DNA of 17,039 bases from CAZYWA01 sp964650975 [NCBI: uncultured bacterium]. GTDB lineage: Bacteria > JADJOY01. The position numbers and the translations under genes are program-made. The notes under the pieces were generated by a model. That model worked only from the letters and a program-made list of their open reading frames with translations, was not told the origin of the DNA and did no database searches. The number at the start of each line of letters is the position of its first letter. The first letter of the stretch is position 1. Location of the stretch: the NCBI GenBank assembly GCA_964650975.1, contig CAZYWA010000127.1, forward strand, positions 1 to 17,039. Reading direction: 5' to 3'. This document shows, piece after piece, positions 6,951 to 13,293 of this stretch.

Positions 6951-7771
6951 AACGCGTTGGGCGGCGTCGGCTCGCGACCATCGCCCTCTTGGCCGTGCTC
7001 GGGCTCGCGGGATGCGCCACCGCGGCGGAGCCATCGCCGCCTCCCGACCCAGATCCGACCGCCCCTCCGGCGCCGATCGATGCCGAGTCCGACCCTCTCG
7101 AGGGTTTCAACCGCGGGATCTTCTGGTTCGACGACCACCTCGATCGATACCTTCTCGAGCCGGTCGCGATCGGATGGAACTGGGCGGTCCCGGACGCGGT
7201 CCAGCACGCGATCTCCAACTTCTTCGCCAACCTCCGCACACCCATCGTCACGGCAAACGACTTGCTACAAGGAAAGGGTGAGGCGGCGGCCATCGAGCTC
7301 GGGCGATTCGCCGTCAACTCGACCGCCGGGATCGCCGGGTTCCTGGATCCTGCCGAGCCCTGGTTCTGCTGGGAGAAGCAGGACGAGGATTTCGGCCAGA
7401 CGCTCGGGCGGTGGGGCGTCGGGCCGGGTCCCTACCTCGTCCTCCCCTTCCTGGGACCTTCCAACCCGCGCGACGTCGCGGGGCTGCTCGTCGATTATCC
7501 GGCCAGCATCCTGCCGTTCTTCGTCAACTCGTTCGTCCTGATCGGCACCGGCGCAACCGAGCTGGTCAACCAGCGCTCGCTCGATCTCGAACCGGTGCGG
7601 ACCGCGAGAGCCGCGGCCCTCGACTACTACGTACTCGTCCGAAACGCCTACTCACAGCGCCGTCAGGCGCTCATCGAGGATAGCCATGAGATCCACGCCG
7701 ACGATTCGAGCGGCCTCTATTTTCCGGCGATCGAGTCCCCTGCCGCTCCTTCGTCCGACGCCACGCCCTGA
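6947..7771 (+). CDS. mlaA: Outer-membrane phospholipid transport lipoprotein MlaA (VacJ)
   Basis: Outer-membrane lipoprotein that removes mislocalised phospholipid from the outer leaflet and passes it to MlaC. Residues 1-22 are a lipoprotein signal with L-A-G before Cys23, then a proline-rich linker. The family core starts with D-P-L-E-G-F-N-R-G-I-F-W-F-D (about 47-60) and includes F-G-Q-T-L-G-R-W-G-V-G-P-G-P-Y-L-V-L-P-F-L-G-P, both hallmarks of MlaA. The length of 274 residues is normal. The start overlaps the mlaD stop by ATGA. The 3' end probably overlaps the mlaC gene. In E. coli mlaA is unlinked; here it is embedded between mlaD and mlaC. Confidence 0.94.
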   Translation: MKRVGRRRLATIALLAVLGLAGCATAAEPSPPPDPDPTAPPAPIDAESDPLEGFNRGIFWFDDHLDRYLLEPVAIGWNWAVPDAVQHAISNFFANLRTPIVTANDLLQGKGEAAAIELGRFAVNSTAGIAGFLDPAEPWFCWEKQDEDFGQTLGRWGVGPGPYLVLPFLGPSNPRDVAGLLVDYPASILPFFVNSFVLIGTGATELVNQRSLDLEPVRTARAAALDYYVLVRNAYSQRRQALIEDSHEIHADDSSGLYFPAIESPAAPSSDATP

Positions 7772-8393
7772 GCGCCCGCGACCGAGCTGCCGCCGTGTGG
7801 CAAGAGTCACGACGCTCGCGCTCGCCATCCTCCTCGGTCACGTGCCCGCGCAAGCGTCACCGGACGGGGCCGCGCCGCGGGAGCTGGTGAAGCGGATGAC
7901 CGATGCCGTGGTCACCCTGCTCGACGACGCCGCCAAGACGACCGACGAACGGCGTCGTGGAATCGAGCAGATCGCCAGGGACAACATCGATTTTTCGACG
8001 CTCTCGCGGCTGGTGCTCACGCAGTGGTGGGCGCGTCTCTCGGCGCCCGACCAGAAAGATTTCGTCGAGCAATTCGAGAAGCACCTGGCGGTCACCTACG
8101 GCCGCAATTTCGAGCACTCTCACGGGGAAACGGTGGAGGTGACGGGAGACCGGCCCGAAGCGGGGGGCGACTGGACCGTGGCGACACGGATCCTGAGGCC
8201 GGGCGCGGAGAGTGTCGCGATCGACTATCGCCTGAGAAAGACCGGCGCGGACTGGCGAGTCATCGACGTGCTCATCGAAGGTGTGAGCCTGGTCTCCAAC
8301 TTCCGATCGCAGTTCCACGAGATTCTCTCCCAGGGCGGAACCGCGCGGCTCTTGCAGGTGTTGCGAGAAAAGAATGCGGCGGGCGAGCCTTGA
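7686..8393 (+). CDS. mlaC: Periplasmic phospholipid-binding protein MlaC (Tol-Ttg2 family)
   Basis: Soluble periplasmic carrier that shuttles phospholipid between MlaA and MlaFED. The mature part (from about residue 58) shows the MlaC pattern: I-A-R-D-N-I-D-F-S-T-L-S-R-L-V-L, W-W-A-R-L-S-A-P-D-Q-K-D-F-V-E-Q-F, and near the end G-A-D-W-R-V-I-D-V-L-I-E-G-V-S-L-V. The start is uncertain. The ATG at 7686 has a well-spaced GAGGA (7676-7680) but gives an 86-nt overlap with mlaA and a long P/R-rich N-terminus. A GTG at 7797, 25 nt after the mlaA stop, would give a compact signal peptide ending A-Q-A but has only a weak ribosome site. The outer start is reported here; cleavage would fall after A-Q-A either way. 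Confidence 0.88.
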   Translation: MRSTPTIRAASIFRRSSPLPLLRPTPRPERPRPSCRRVARVTTLALAILLGHVPAQASPDGAAPRELVKRMTDAVVTLLDDAAKTTDERRRGIEQIARDNIDFSTLSRLVLTQWWARLSAPDQKDFVEQFEKHLAVTYGRNFEHSHGETVEVTGDRPEAGGDWTVATRILRPGAESVAIDYRLRKTGADWRVIDVLIEGVSLVSNFRSQFHEILSQGGTARLLQVLREKNAAGEP

Positions 8394-8402
8394 AACCCGA
8401 GA

Positions 8403-8930
8403 TCAGGGAGAAGCTGGCGCAGCGGGCGCGTTCCCGACCAGCGGAAGCCTGCTCAGCATCCCGATCTTGAGGGCCGAGGTGACGAAGTCGTCGATCTGGT
8501 AGAAGCGGGCACCCACACGTCCGGAAATTCGCCTGCTGATGATCTCGAAGTAACGGTCCCGAAGAGCCTCGCCGCTGCGTTCCAGATCGCTGGCCTTGCG
8601 GGTGAGCGCCAGCGCGTCCTGGTCGCCCAGGGCCTCGTTCTCGCCGACGAAGTCCTGCAGCACCTGCATCATCACCTTGTCGAGCCTGTTGCGCTCGGTT
8701 TCGAACTGGCCGTATAGGCCCCAGAACGCCTCTTTCTGGCTCTCCGGGAGGAGCATGCCGCTCTCGAAGACCTTGCGCCGCTCCGCGGTGATCGCGAACC
8801 GGATCATCTCGGTGTTCACGGTGGGCTGGATCACCGACGTGCCGGTGGGGCTTTCCGCCGCGGCCGCGGGCACGACGACCAGTCCGAGGCAGGTCGAGAA
8901 GGCGCACAAAAGCGAGATCGGACGCTTCAT
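8403..8930 (-). CDS. Small secreted protein of unknown function
   Basis: A 175-residue protein with a clear Sec signal peptide (basic M-K-R, hydrophobic L-L-C-A-F-S-T-C-L-G-L-V-V-V, then A-A-A). The mature part is predominantly helical and charged: E-R-R-K-V-F-E-S-G-M, Q-K-E-A-F-W-G-L-Y, E-R-N-R-L-D-K-V. No family is recognised. Start ATG 8930 has GGAG 7 nt upstream on the minus strand; the frame stays open further upstream only as a shadow of the next gene. It is the last gene of the minus-strand run, 44 bp after the lipoprotein stop, and its stop lies 9 bp from the mlaC stop on the other strand. Confidence 0.75.
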   Translation of the reverse strand: MKRPISLLCAFSTCLGLVVVPAAAAESPTGTSVIQPTVNTEMIRFAITAERRKVFESGMLLPESQKEAFWGLYGQFETERNRLDKVMMQVLQDFVGENEALGDQDALALTRKASDLERSGEALRDRYFEIISRRISGRVGARFYQIDDFVTSALKIGMLSRLPLVGNAPAAPASP

Positions 8931-8974
8931 GACGTGCTCCGCGGTGGTGACGCGAGGACGACTCTCGGGTGTGA

Positions 8975-9796
8975 TCATGGGGCGAGCGGTTTCTCGAAGA
9001 TCTTGGGATTCACACGGGGCTTCAGGTTCACGTCGACGAAGGACAGATCGTAGGCCTGGACCTTGGTGGGGCGTCCGGTGACCACGTGAAGCCGTTTCGG
9101 GAGTGTGAGATCGCCGATCTGCTGCCACTCGAGGTACGTGGCGTCGCCGGCGAGCCCGACATCGTCCTGGCCGACGTCGAACGACACGTGCACCAGATTG
9201 CCCGTCTCCGGATCGAAATAGGCGAGCGAGCGCCGGTGCATGCCCGTCGCGCGCGGGGGCGGATTGACCAGCACCGTCGCTCGCTCGTGACCGTCGAACG
9301 GCTTGAGGCCTGCGTACGCGAGATCGATTCCCGGGTCGAGCATCCGGAACGGCATCGAGAAGAGTTGCGCCTCGATCGGCACGCGCAGTGACTCGGGGTC
9401 GGGCGGGCGGTCGCCGAGCTTGCCCTTCTGGAGGAAGAACACCTGGTCGCCGTTTCGGACCCACGCGGATCCCGGCTCGGCCGGAAAGTCCATTCGCCCG
9501 CGATCGTGCTTGAAGTTGAACGTGAAGCGGATCTCACGTTCGGTCTGGGCGGGTTCCACCTCGCCGGCCTTGGCCGCCGGGGCGGGCTCGAAGAGCGCCG
9601 TGAAGGTGATGTCCTCCAGGCGGTCCCAGGCGGCGCGGCCACCGTGGGCGGACACGGCGCGTTGCACCAGCGCACGCCCCCGGTCGCCGGCTTCGGGTGA
9701 GGTGATGTCCTCGCGATGAGGGAGGAGCGTGTCGCAGCCGCCCGCGAGCGTTGCGCCGAAGCACAACGCGGCGACGAGCCGCACTCCGCGTTTCAT
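8975..9796 (-). CDS. Putative lipoprotein, outer-membrane lipoprotein-sorting-like fold
   Basis: A 273-residue lipoprotein. Residues 1-20 are a signal sequence ending L-A-G-G before Cys21. The mature protein has A-H-G-G-R-A-A-W-D-R-L-E-D-I-T-F, a motif typical of LolA/LolB-like outer-membrane lipoprotein-sorting relatives, and alternating beta-strand sequence ending near D-L-T-L-P-K-R-L-H-V. By analogy it may bind a lipid or lipoprotein in a half-barrel, but this is inference from fold resemblance. ATG 9796 is chosen because it begins the signal sequence and follows GGAAAGGA on the minus strand. It sits 26 bp after the barrel gene and 44 bp before the next secreted protein gene, consistent with one operon. 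Confidence 0.72.
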   Translation of the reverse strand: MKRGVRLVAALCFGATLAGGCDTLLPHREDITSPEAGDRGRALVQRAVSAHGGRAAWDRLEDITFTALFEPAPAAKAGEVEPAQTEREIRFTFNFKHDRGRMDFPAEPGSAWVRNGDQVFFLQKGKLGDRPPDPESLRVPIEAQLFSMPFRMLDPGIDLAYAGLKPFDGHERATVLVNPPPRATGMHRRSLAYFDPETGNLVHVSFDVGQDDVGLAGDATYLEWQQIGDLTLPKRLHVVTGRPTKVQAYDLSFVDVNLKPRVNPKIFEKPLAP

Positions 9797-9822
9797 CGAG
9801 GTCGATCCTTTCCCTCGGCTGC

Positions 9823-11166
9823 TCACAGTTCTTTCGACCACATCAGCAACACCTGACTGCCGCCGGTCCCGCCTCGCACCAGCCGGGTGTCGTAGTCGTA
9901 CTCGAGCTCGACGGACGAATCCCAGGGGAACCCGCTGATCACGGCGGCCGACGGAATTTCTCCCCCGAGCGTGCGGAAGCGCGTGCTCTCGGTCGTATCG
10001 TCGAGGGAGACGATGCGGCCATGAAAGAACGTCACGCTGGCTCGCAGGTACATGAAGAAGAAGAGCTCGTAGCGGTACGAAAGCGTCGCCAGCAGGTACT
10101 GGTCCGACATGAACTGGTCGAAAAGCGCGCCGGGATAGTCGAGCCGGGTGAGATCGTCCGACTCTCTCGGCAGCGGTCCGCCGCCGATCCGGAACGCGGA
10201 GAAGCGGTCGAGGGTGCCCTCCGGAGCCCAGCCTACGTGGAGCTGGCCGCTGACTCCGTTCCGGTCCGACAGGTAAGGCAGCCCTCCAGCCAAGAGCCCG
10301 TAGCCGGAGATCTTCAGGAAGTCCCTGTCACCGAGATCGGTCAGCGGACCGCGATGCCCGGGTGACTGTGCGGGCTCGGGATCCCAGCGGTCGCGGCGTA
10401 GACCCTCGGCGTCCAGACCGAACGCATATCCATATTGAGGGATCTCGAGCAGATTCCTTTGCAGTCCGTCGACGCGCACGCGCAGCGAGGGGCCGTGCAC
10501 CCAGGTATCGTGGGGCACGGGCAGGTCCGGATCGGTCTTGCTGGTGCTGGCGAAGTGCTCGTACTGGGCGCGATAGAAGAGCTGGATGCGGAGCTGGTTG
10601 TCGACGTTGAAGGGAGCCAGATCGAGCGCCCACCCCGGGCCGAGCCACAACGATTCCTGCCCCCATTCGAGCTCGGTGTCCTTGAGCTTCTCGCCACTCA
10701 CCGTTTCGGCTTCGCCGAAGAGCCGCCGGTCGTCGTTTTCGACCCGGGCGATGGCTTCGAAGCCGTGGAAGCGCTCCGCGAACTCGACGTCGTTCACGAG
10801 CCCGCTGATCTGGGCCCGGAGGCGGCGATCTTCCCAGTCGCCCAGATAGTAGAACGAGCCGATCGGCGAGAACTCGCTGTTGCCGATCTTCGGAGTGTAG
10901 AGCGTCGCGCCGAGATCGATCGCCATGGTGTCACCACGGTCCCGCGCCGGGACGTTGACCGGATGGCCCAGGACATCGGTCGCGTAAGCCTCGCCGGCGC
11001 GGCCGGACTCGTGCTCCGCCGGCGCAGGCTCGGAAGCGGTGACGGCTGGGACGGCAGCGTCGTCACCGGACGCCAACTGGGCATGGGTGACGCCCCGGGC
11101 CGCGACGACCAGAAGCAGGCAAGCGAGGCCCGCCTTGTGGCTGAATCCAGGCTGCTCGAGGCTCAT
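9823..11166 (-). CDS. Putative outer-membrane beta-barrel protein
   Basis: A 447-residue exported protein. A signal peptide (about residues 1-29, ending V-T-H-A) is followed by an A/P/E-rich stretch. Beta-strand-like sequence rich in aromatic residues and alternating polarity then continues to the C-terminus (for example R-I-Q-L-F-Y-R-A-Q-Y, Y-L-L-A-T-L-S-Y-R-Y-E-L, Y-L-R-A-S-V-T-F-F). The pattern fits an outer-membrane barrel of roughly 16 strands, but the last residue is Leu rather than the usual Phe or Trp and no family is recognised. The start at 11166 is chosen for the signal peptide; the frame remains open to 11622 only as a shadow of the dismutase gene. It lies 44 bp downstream of the dismutase and 26 bp upstream of the lipoprotein gene. 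Confidence 0.72.
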   Translation of the reverse strand: MSLEQPGFSHKAGLACLLLVVAARGVTHAQLASGDDAAVPAVTASEPAPAEHESGRAGEAYATDVLGHPVNVPARDRGDTMAIDLGATLYTPKIGNSEFSPIGSFYYLGDWEDRRLRAQISGLVNDVEFAERFHGFEAIARVENDDRRLFGEAETVSGEKLKDTELEWGQESLWLGPGWALDLAPFNVDNQLRIQLFYRAQYEHFASTSKTDPDLPVPHDTWVHGPSLRVRVDGLQRNLLEIPQYGYAFGLDAEGLRRDRWDPEPAQSPGHRGPLTDLGDRDFLKISGYGLLAGGLPYLSDRNGVSGQLHVGWAPEGTLDRFSAFRIGGGPLPRESDDLTRLDYPGALFDQFMSDQYLLATLSYRYELFFFMYLRASVTFFHGRIVSLDDTTESTRFRTLGGEIPSAAVISGFPWDSSVELEYDYDTRLVRGGTGGSQVLLMWSKEL

Positions 11167-11210
11167 GTTCCGCTCGTGGCCCGCTCCGTGCGCATCGGCC
11201 GCAGCGCTCG

Positions 11211-11906
11211 TCACCGCGGGCCCGAGCGAGCGGCCAACCCACGAGACTCCGCCAGGGTCTGCTCCGCGAAATCCCAGTGGACCAGGCGCTCGAGAAACAG
11301 GTGGACGTAGCGAGCCGACTGCTCCCGGTGGTCCAGGTAGTAAGCGTGCTCCCACAGATCGGCCACCAGGATCGGCACGCCGCCCTCCGTGATCGGGGTG
11401 CACGCATTCGGCAAGGCGGCCAGCTCGATCCGGTCGGTCTCGTCGACGCGGTAGAGCCAGAGCCAGCCCGAGCCGAAGAGCCCGGCCGCCAGCTCCTTGA
11501 AGCGCTGCGCGAATGCCTCGTAGGAACCGAACGAGGTCTGGATCGCCTTGGCGACGCGCCCGGCCCGGGGCGGCCCACCCCCGTGTGGGGTCATGCTGTT
11601 CCAGTAAAACGAGTGGTTCCACACCTGCGCCGCGTAGTTGAACACCTCTCCGGTCGCGAGCCGCACGATGCCGTCGAGCGACTGGTTCGAGAGCGACGAT
11701 CCCTCGAGCGCTGCCTCGAGCTTCTCGAGGTAGTGCCGGTGGTGCTTTTCGTAGTGGGTATCGAGGGTCTCGCCGCTCAAGCAGGGCGCCAGCGCGTCCT
11801 TCGGGTACGGCAATGGCGGCAGCGGGATCCGGACCCGCGGCGTCTGCCGCGGGTCCGGATCCCCCATTCTCTTGCGTGGGCTGGTGGAAGTCTCGGGTGG
11901 TGTCAT
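11211..11906 (-). CDS. sodB: Superoxide dismutase, Fe type
   Basis: Converts superoxide to oxygen and hydrogen peroxide. A 231-residue Fe/Mn superoxide dismutase with all four metal ligands: His51 (in H-Y-E-K-H-H), His98 (A-A-Q-V-W-N-H), Asp183 and His187 (D-L-W-E-H-A-Y-Y). The Gln in A-A-Q-V-W-N-H and the Ala in L-P-N-A-C-T-P-I are the residues typical of iron enzymes; manganese enzymes carry Gly and Gln there. There is no signal peptide, so it is predicted cytoplasmic although its neighbours are envelope proteins. The first 28 residues extend beyond the usual family start. ATG 11906 has AGAAGG upstream; an internal ATG at 11867 is also possible. The extension is encoded across a perfect 18-bp inverted repeat. 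It lies 28 bp after the BON gene stop. Confidence 0.94.
   Translation of the reverse strand: MTPPETSTSPRKRMGDPDPRQTPRVRIPLPPLPYPKDALAPCLSGETLDTHYEKHHRHYLEKLEAALEGSSLSNQSLDGIVRLATGEVFNYAAQVWNHSFYWNSMTPHGGGPPRAGRVAKAIQTSFGSYEAFAQRFKELAAGLFGSGWLWLYRVDETDRIELAALPNACTPITEGGVPILVADLWEHAYYLDHREQSARYVHLFLERLVHWDFAEQTLAESRGLAARSGPR
11824..11863. repeat. Perfect 18-bp inverted repeat inside sodB 5' coding region
   Basis: GGGATCCGGACCCGCGGC at 11824-11841 is exactly complemented by 11846-11863, leaving a 4-nt loop (GTCT). On the minus strand it spans codons 15-28 of the dismutase, the non-conserved N-terminal extension, and begins directly after the alternative ATG at 11867. The stem is extremely GC-rich and would form a very stable mRNA hairpin close to the start codon. 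Confidence 0.9.
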
Positions 11907-11934
11907 CGTCTTGCCTTCTTTCGCGAGCCAGGAG

Positions 11935-13008
11935 TCAGATGCGCTCGAGGTGCATCTCGTCGATGACCGAGCGCACTCCCGTCGCCGAACGGGCCAGATA
12001 AACGGCGGTGAGCCGCTGCTCCTGGCTCGGGATGGTGCCGCCGAGCTGCACCACGCCCTTCGCTACCGAGACCTCGATCTTCCCGGACTTGAGATCGTCG
12101 CGACCGTCGAGGCGTGCCTTGACGGAGTCCTTGATCGAATCGTCACTCTGCTCGACCGCCTTCTCGATCGTCTTCGATACGACCTGCAACTGGTTCTTGA
12201 CGTCGCGCACGCCGTCGAGCCCGCGCACCTTCTGAACCGCGAGCCCGCGGACCGCTTCGGTCGGAACCGTGCCGAACAGGGTGACGACGCCATCCCGGGT
12301 GTCCACGTTCACGTCGCTCGACGACACGTCGGCCGAGGTCCAAAGCGCCATCTTGGCCTTGGTCGTGATCCAGCCGTCCGCCACCTGACCGGTCGCGCCC
12401 TTGGCCGCGACCGTCGCGTCCTTCTGGGCTTCCTTCACCTCCGGATGCCAGAGATCGTCGTCTCCCAGCATGTCGGGGCTCGCGATCTGGCTCTCGACCT
12501 TGCGCACGCCGGGGATGCGGCGCGCATCCACCAGCGCCTGCGCGTGGGCGCCGAGCGTCTTCGCCGTTCCACCCAGCACCACGGCGCCGTTGGTCACCGA
12601 CTTGATGGCGATCGCGCTGCCCTGGAGGCGCGGATCGTTGTCCAGCGAGCGCGACAGCTGGTCGTGAATGACGTCGTCCTTGGCCTCGATGACCGACGCG
12701 TGGCTCTGCGGCACGATCTCGAGCAGGTCGCGAACGTCGCGGACGCCGTCGATCGACCGGGCCATCTTCACGGTCCGGTCCTTTTCCGCCTGGGTGCTGA
12801 CCGGTCCCTGCAGGGTGACCAGGCCGTCGGTCGTATCCACGTTGACGTCGGTTCCGCTGACGTCGTCGGTGGTGAGCAGCTTCATCTTGACCTTGGTCGT
12901 GATCCAGGAGTCGGACGGCGCGGTCTTCGCCAAGGCCGGTCGATCGGCCAGCAGCAGACCGGCAATGCTCAGCGCTAGAATTCCTTGCTTCCACGTGGTT
13001 CTCATCAT
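11935..13008 (-). CDS. Periplasmic protein with four BON domains
   Basis: A 357-residue exported protein. A signal peptide (about residues 1-27, ending P-A-L-A) is followed by four BON (OsmY/nodulation) domains at roughly 35-99, 108-177, 213-277 and 290-355. BON domains bind membranes or ligands and are linked to osmotic and envelope stress in OsmY-like proteins. Domains 1 and 3 share W-I-T-T-K-x-K-M and D-V-N-V-D-T-x-D-G-x-V-T-L, showing that a two-domain unit was duplicated. OsmY has two BON domains, so this is double length. Two adjacent ATGs (13008 and 13005) follow AAGGTGAA; the frame extends to 13062 but without a better start. It heads a closely spaced run that continues into the dismutase gene. 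Confidence 0.86.
   Translation of the reverse strand: MMRTTWKQGILALSIAGLLLADRPALAKTAPSDSWITTKVKMKLLTTDDVSGTDVNVDTTDGLVTLQGPVSTQAEKDRTVKMARSIDGVRDVRDLLEIVPQSHASVIEAKDDVIHDQLSRSLDNDPRLQGSAIAIKSVTNGAVVLGGTAKTLGAHAQALVDARRIPGVRKVESQIASPDMLGDDDLWHPEVKEAQKDATVAAKGATGQVADGWITTKAKMALWTSADVSSSDVNVDTRDGVVTLFGTVPTEAVRGLAVQKVRGLDGVRDVKNQLQVVSKTIEKAVEQSDDSIKDSVKARLDGRDDLKSGKIEVSVAKGVVQLGGTIPSQEQRLTAVYLARSATGVRSVIDEMHLERI
12349..12907. repeat. Direct repeats within the BON gene
   Basis: A 25-nt segment at 12349-12373 recurs at 12883-12907 with one mismatch, 534 bp apart. It encodes the W-I-T-T-K-x-K-M start of BON domains 3 and 1. Neighbouring bases are also similar, so the repeat is the DNA trace of the internal two-domain duplication. 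It could be a site of recombination or domain-number variation. Confidence 0.75.
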
Positions 13009-13081
13009 TTCACCTTGGTGCTTCCGTTTTCGATGAAGCTTGTTGGTGTACCGGCGCTTCATGCGGTGGCCGGGAGTGGTT

Positions 13082-13099
13082 CTGAGCTGCTCAGCTCAG
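13082..13099. repeat. 8-bp inverted repeat at the end of the CsbD-like gene
   Basis: CTGAGCTG (13082-13089) is complemented by CAGCTCAG (13092-13099) with a 2-nt spacer, overlapping the stop codon of the CsbD-like frame. It may form a small hairpin, but no T-run follows on the minus strand. Confidence 0.4.
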
Positions 13100-13232
13100 G
13101 TGCAACTCGTCGATCTTTTGCTGGATGACGTCCTTCGTATCTCCGCAGCGTTCTTCGATGATTCCGTAGAGCTTTTCCTGCGAGCCCTCCGCCGCCTTGA
13201 AATCGTCGTTGGTGAGCTCGCCCCTGGTTCAT
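13091..13232 (-). pseudogene. CsbD-like stress protein gene, frame-disrupted
   Basis: Read on the minus strand, a frame ending at 13091 encodes E-L-T-N-D-D-F-K-A-A-E-G-S-Q-E-K-L-Y-G, then I-I-E-E-R-C-G-D-T-K and finally I-D-E-L-H-L-S. This is the core of the CsbD/YjbJ general-stress family. Upstream, that frame meets a stop, while a well-placed ATG (13232, preceded by GGAG) reads M-N-Q-G in another frame. Removing one G from the GGGG run (13221-13224 on the plus strand) joins the two into a 46-codon gene. Even so it would lack about 20 N-terminal residues found in typical CsbD proteins. It is therefore a decayed gene, or a short intact one with a base-count error in the assembly. It lies between the OmpA-like and BON genes, fitting a stress theme. 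Confidence 0.6.
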
Positions 13233-13261
13233 CTGCGCTCCGTCCGATGGTGTCGTGTGAA

Positions 13262-13284
13262 CGATCGAGGGCTGGCTTCGATCG
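13262..13284 (-). terminator. Possible stem-loop after the OmpA-like gene
   Basis: CGATCGA (13262-13268) is complemented by TCGATCG (13278-13284) around a 9-nt loop, 9 bp beyond the stop of the OmpA-like gene on the minus strand. There is no T-run, so it may be an RNA-stabilising hairpin rather than an intrinsic terminator. Confidence 0.3.
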
Positions 13285-13293
13285 ATCGCCGGC

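Noticed and set aside
10435-11310. 291-codon plus-strand frame opposite the barrel gene
   Set aside because: It spans the 3' end of the dismutase and the barrel gene on the opposite strand and has no start signal or domain, so it was treated as a shadow.
11167-11622. Upstream extension of the barrel gene to a 599-aa protein
   Set aside because: The extra part lies inside the dismutase gene in another frame. The ATG at 11166 directly begins a signal peptide.
11872-12978. 368-codon plus-strand frame opposite the BON gene
   Set aside because: It is an antisense shadow: the minus strand encodes four BON domains with a signal peptide and ribosome site. The plus-strand product has no recognisable features.
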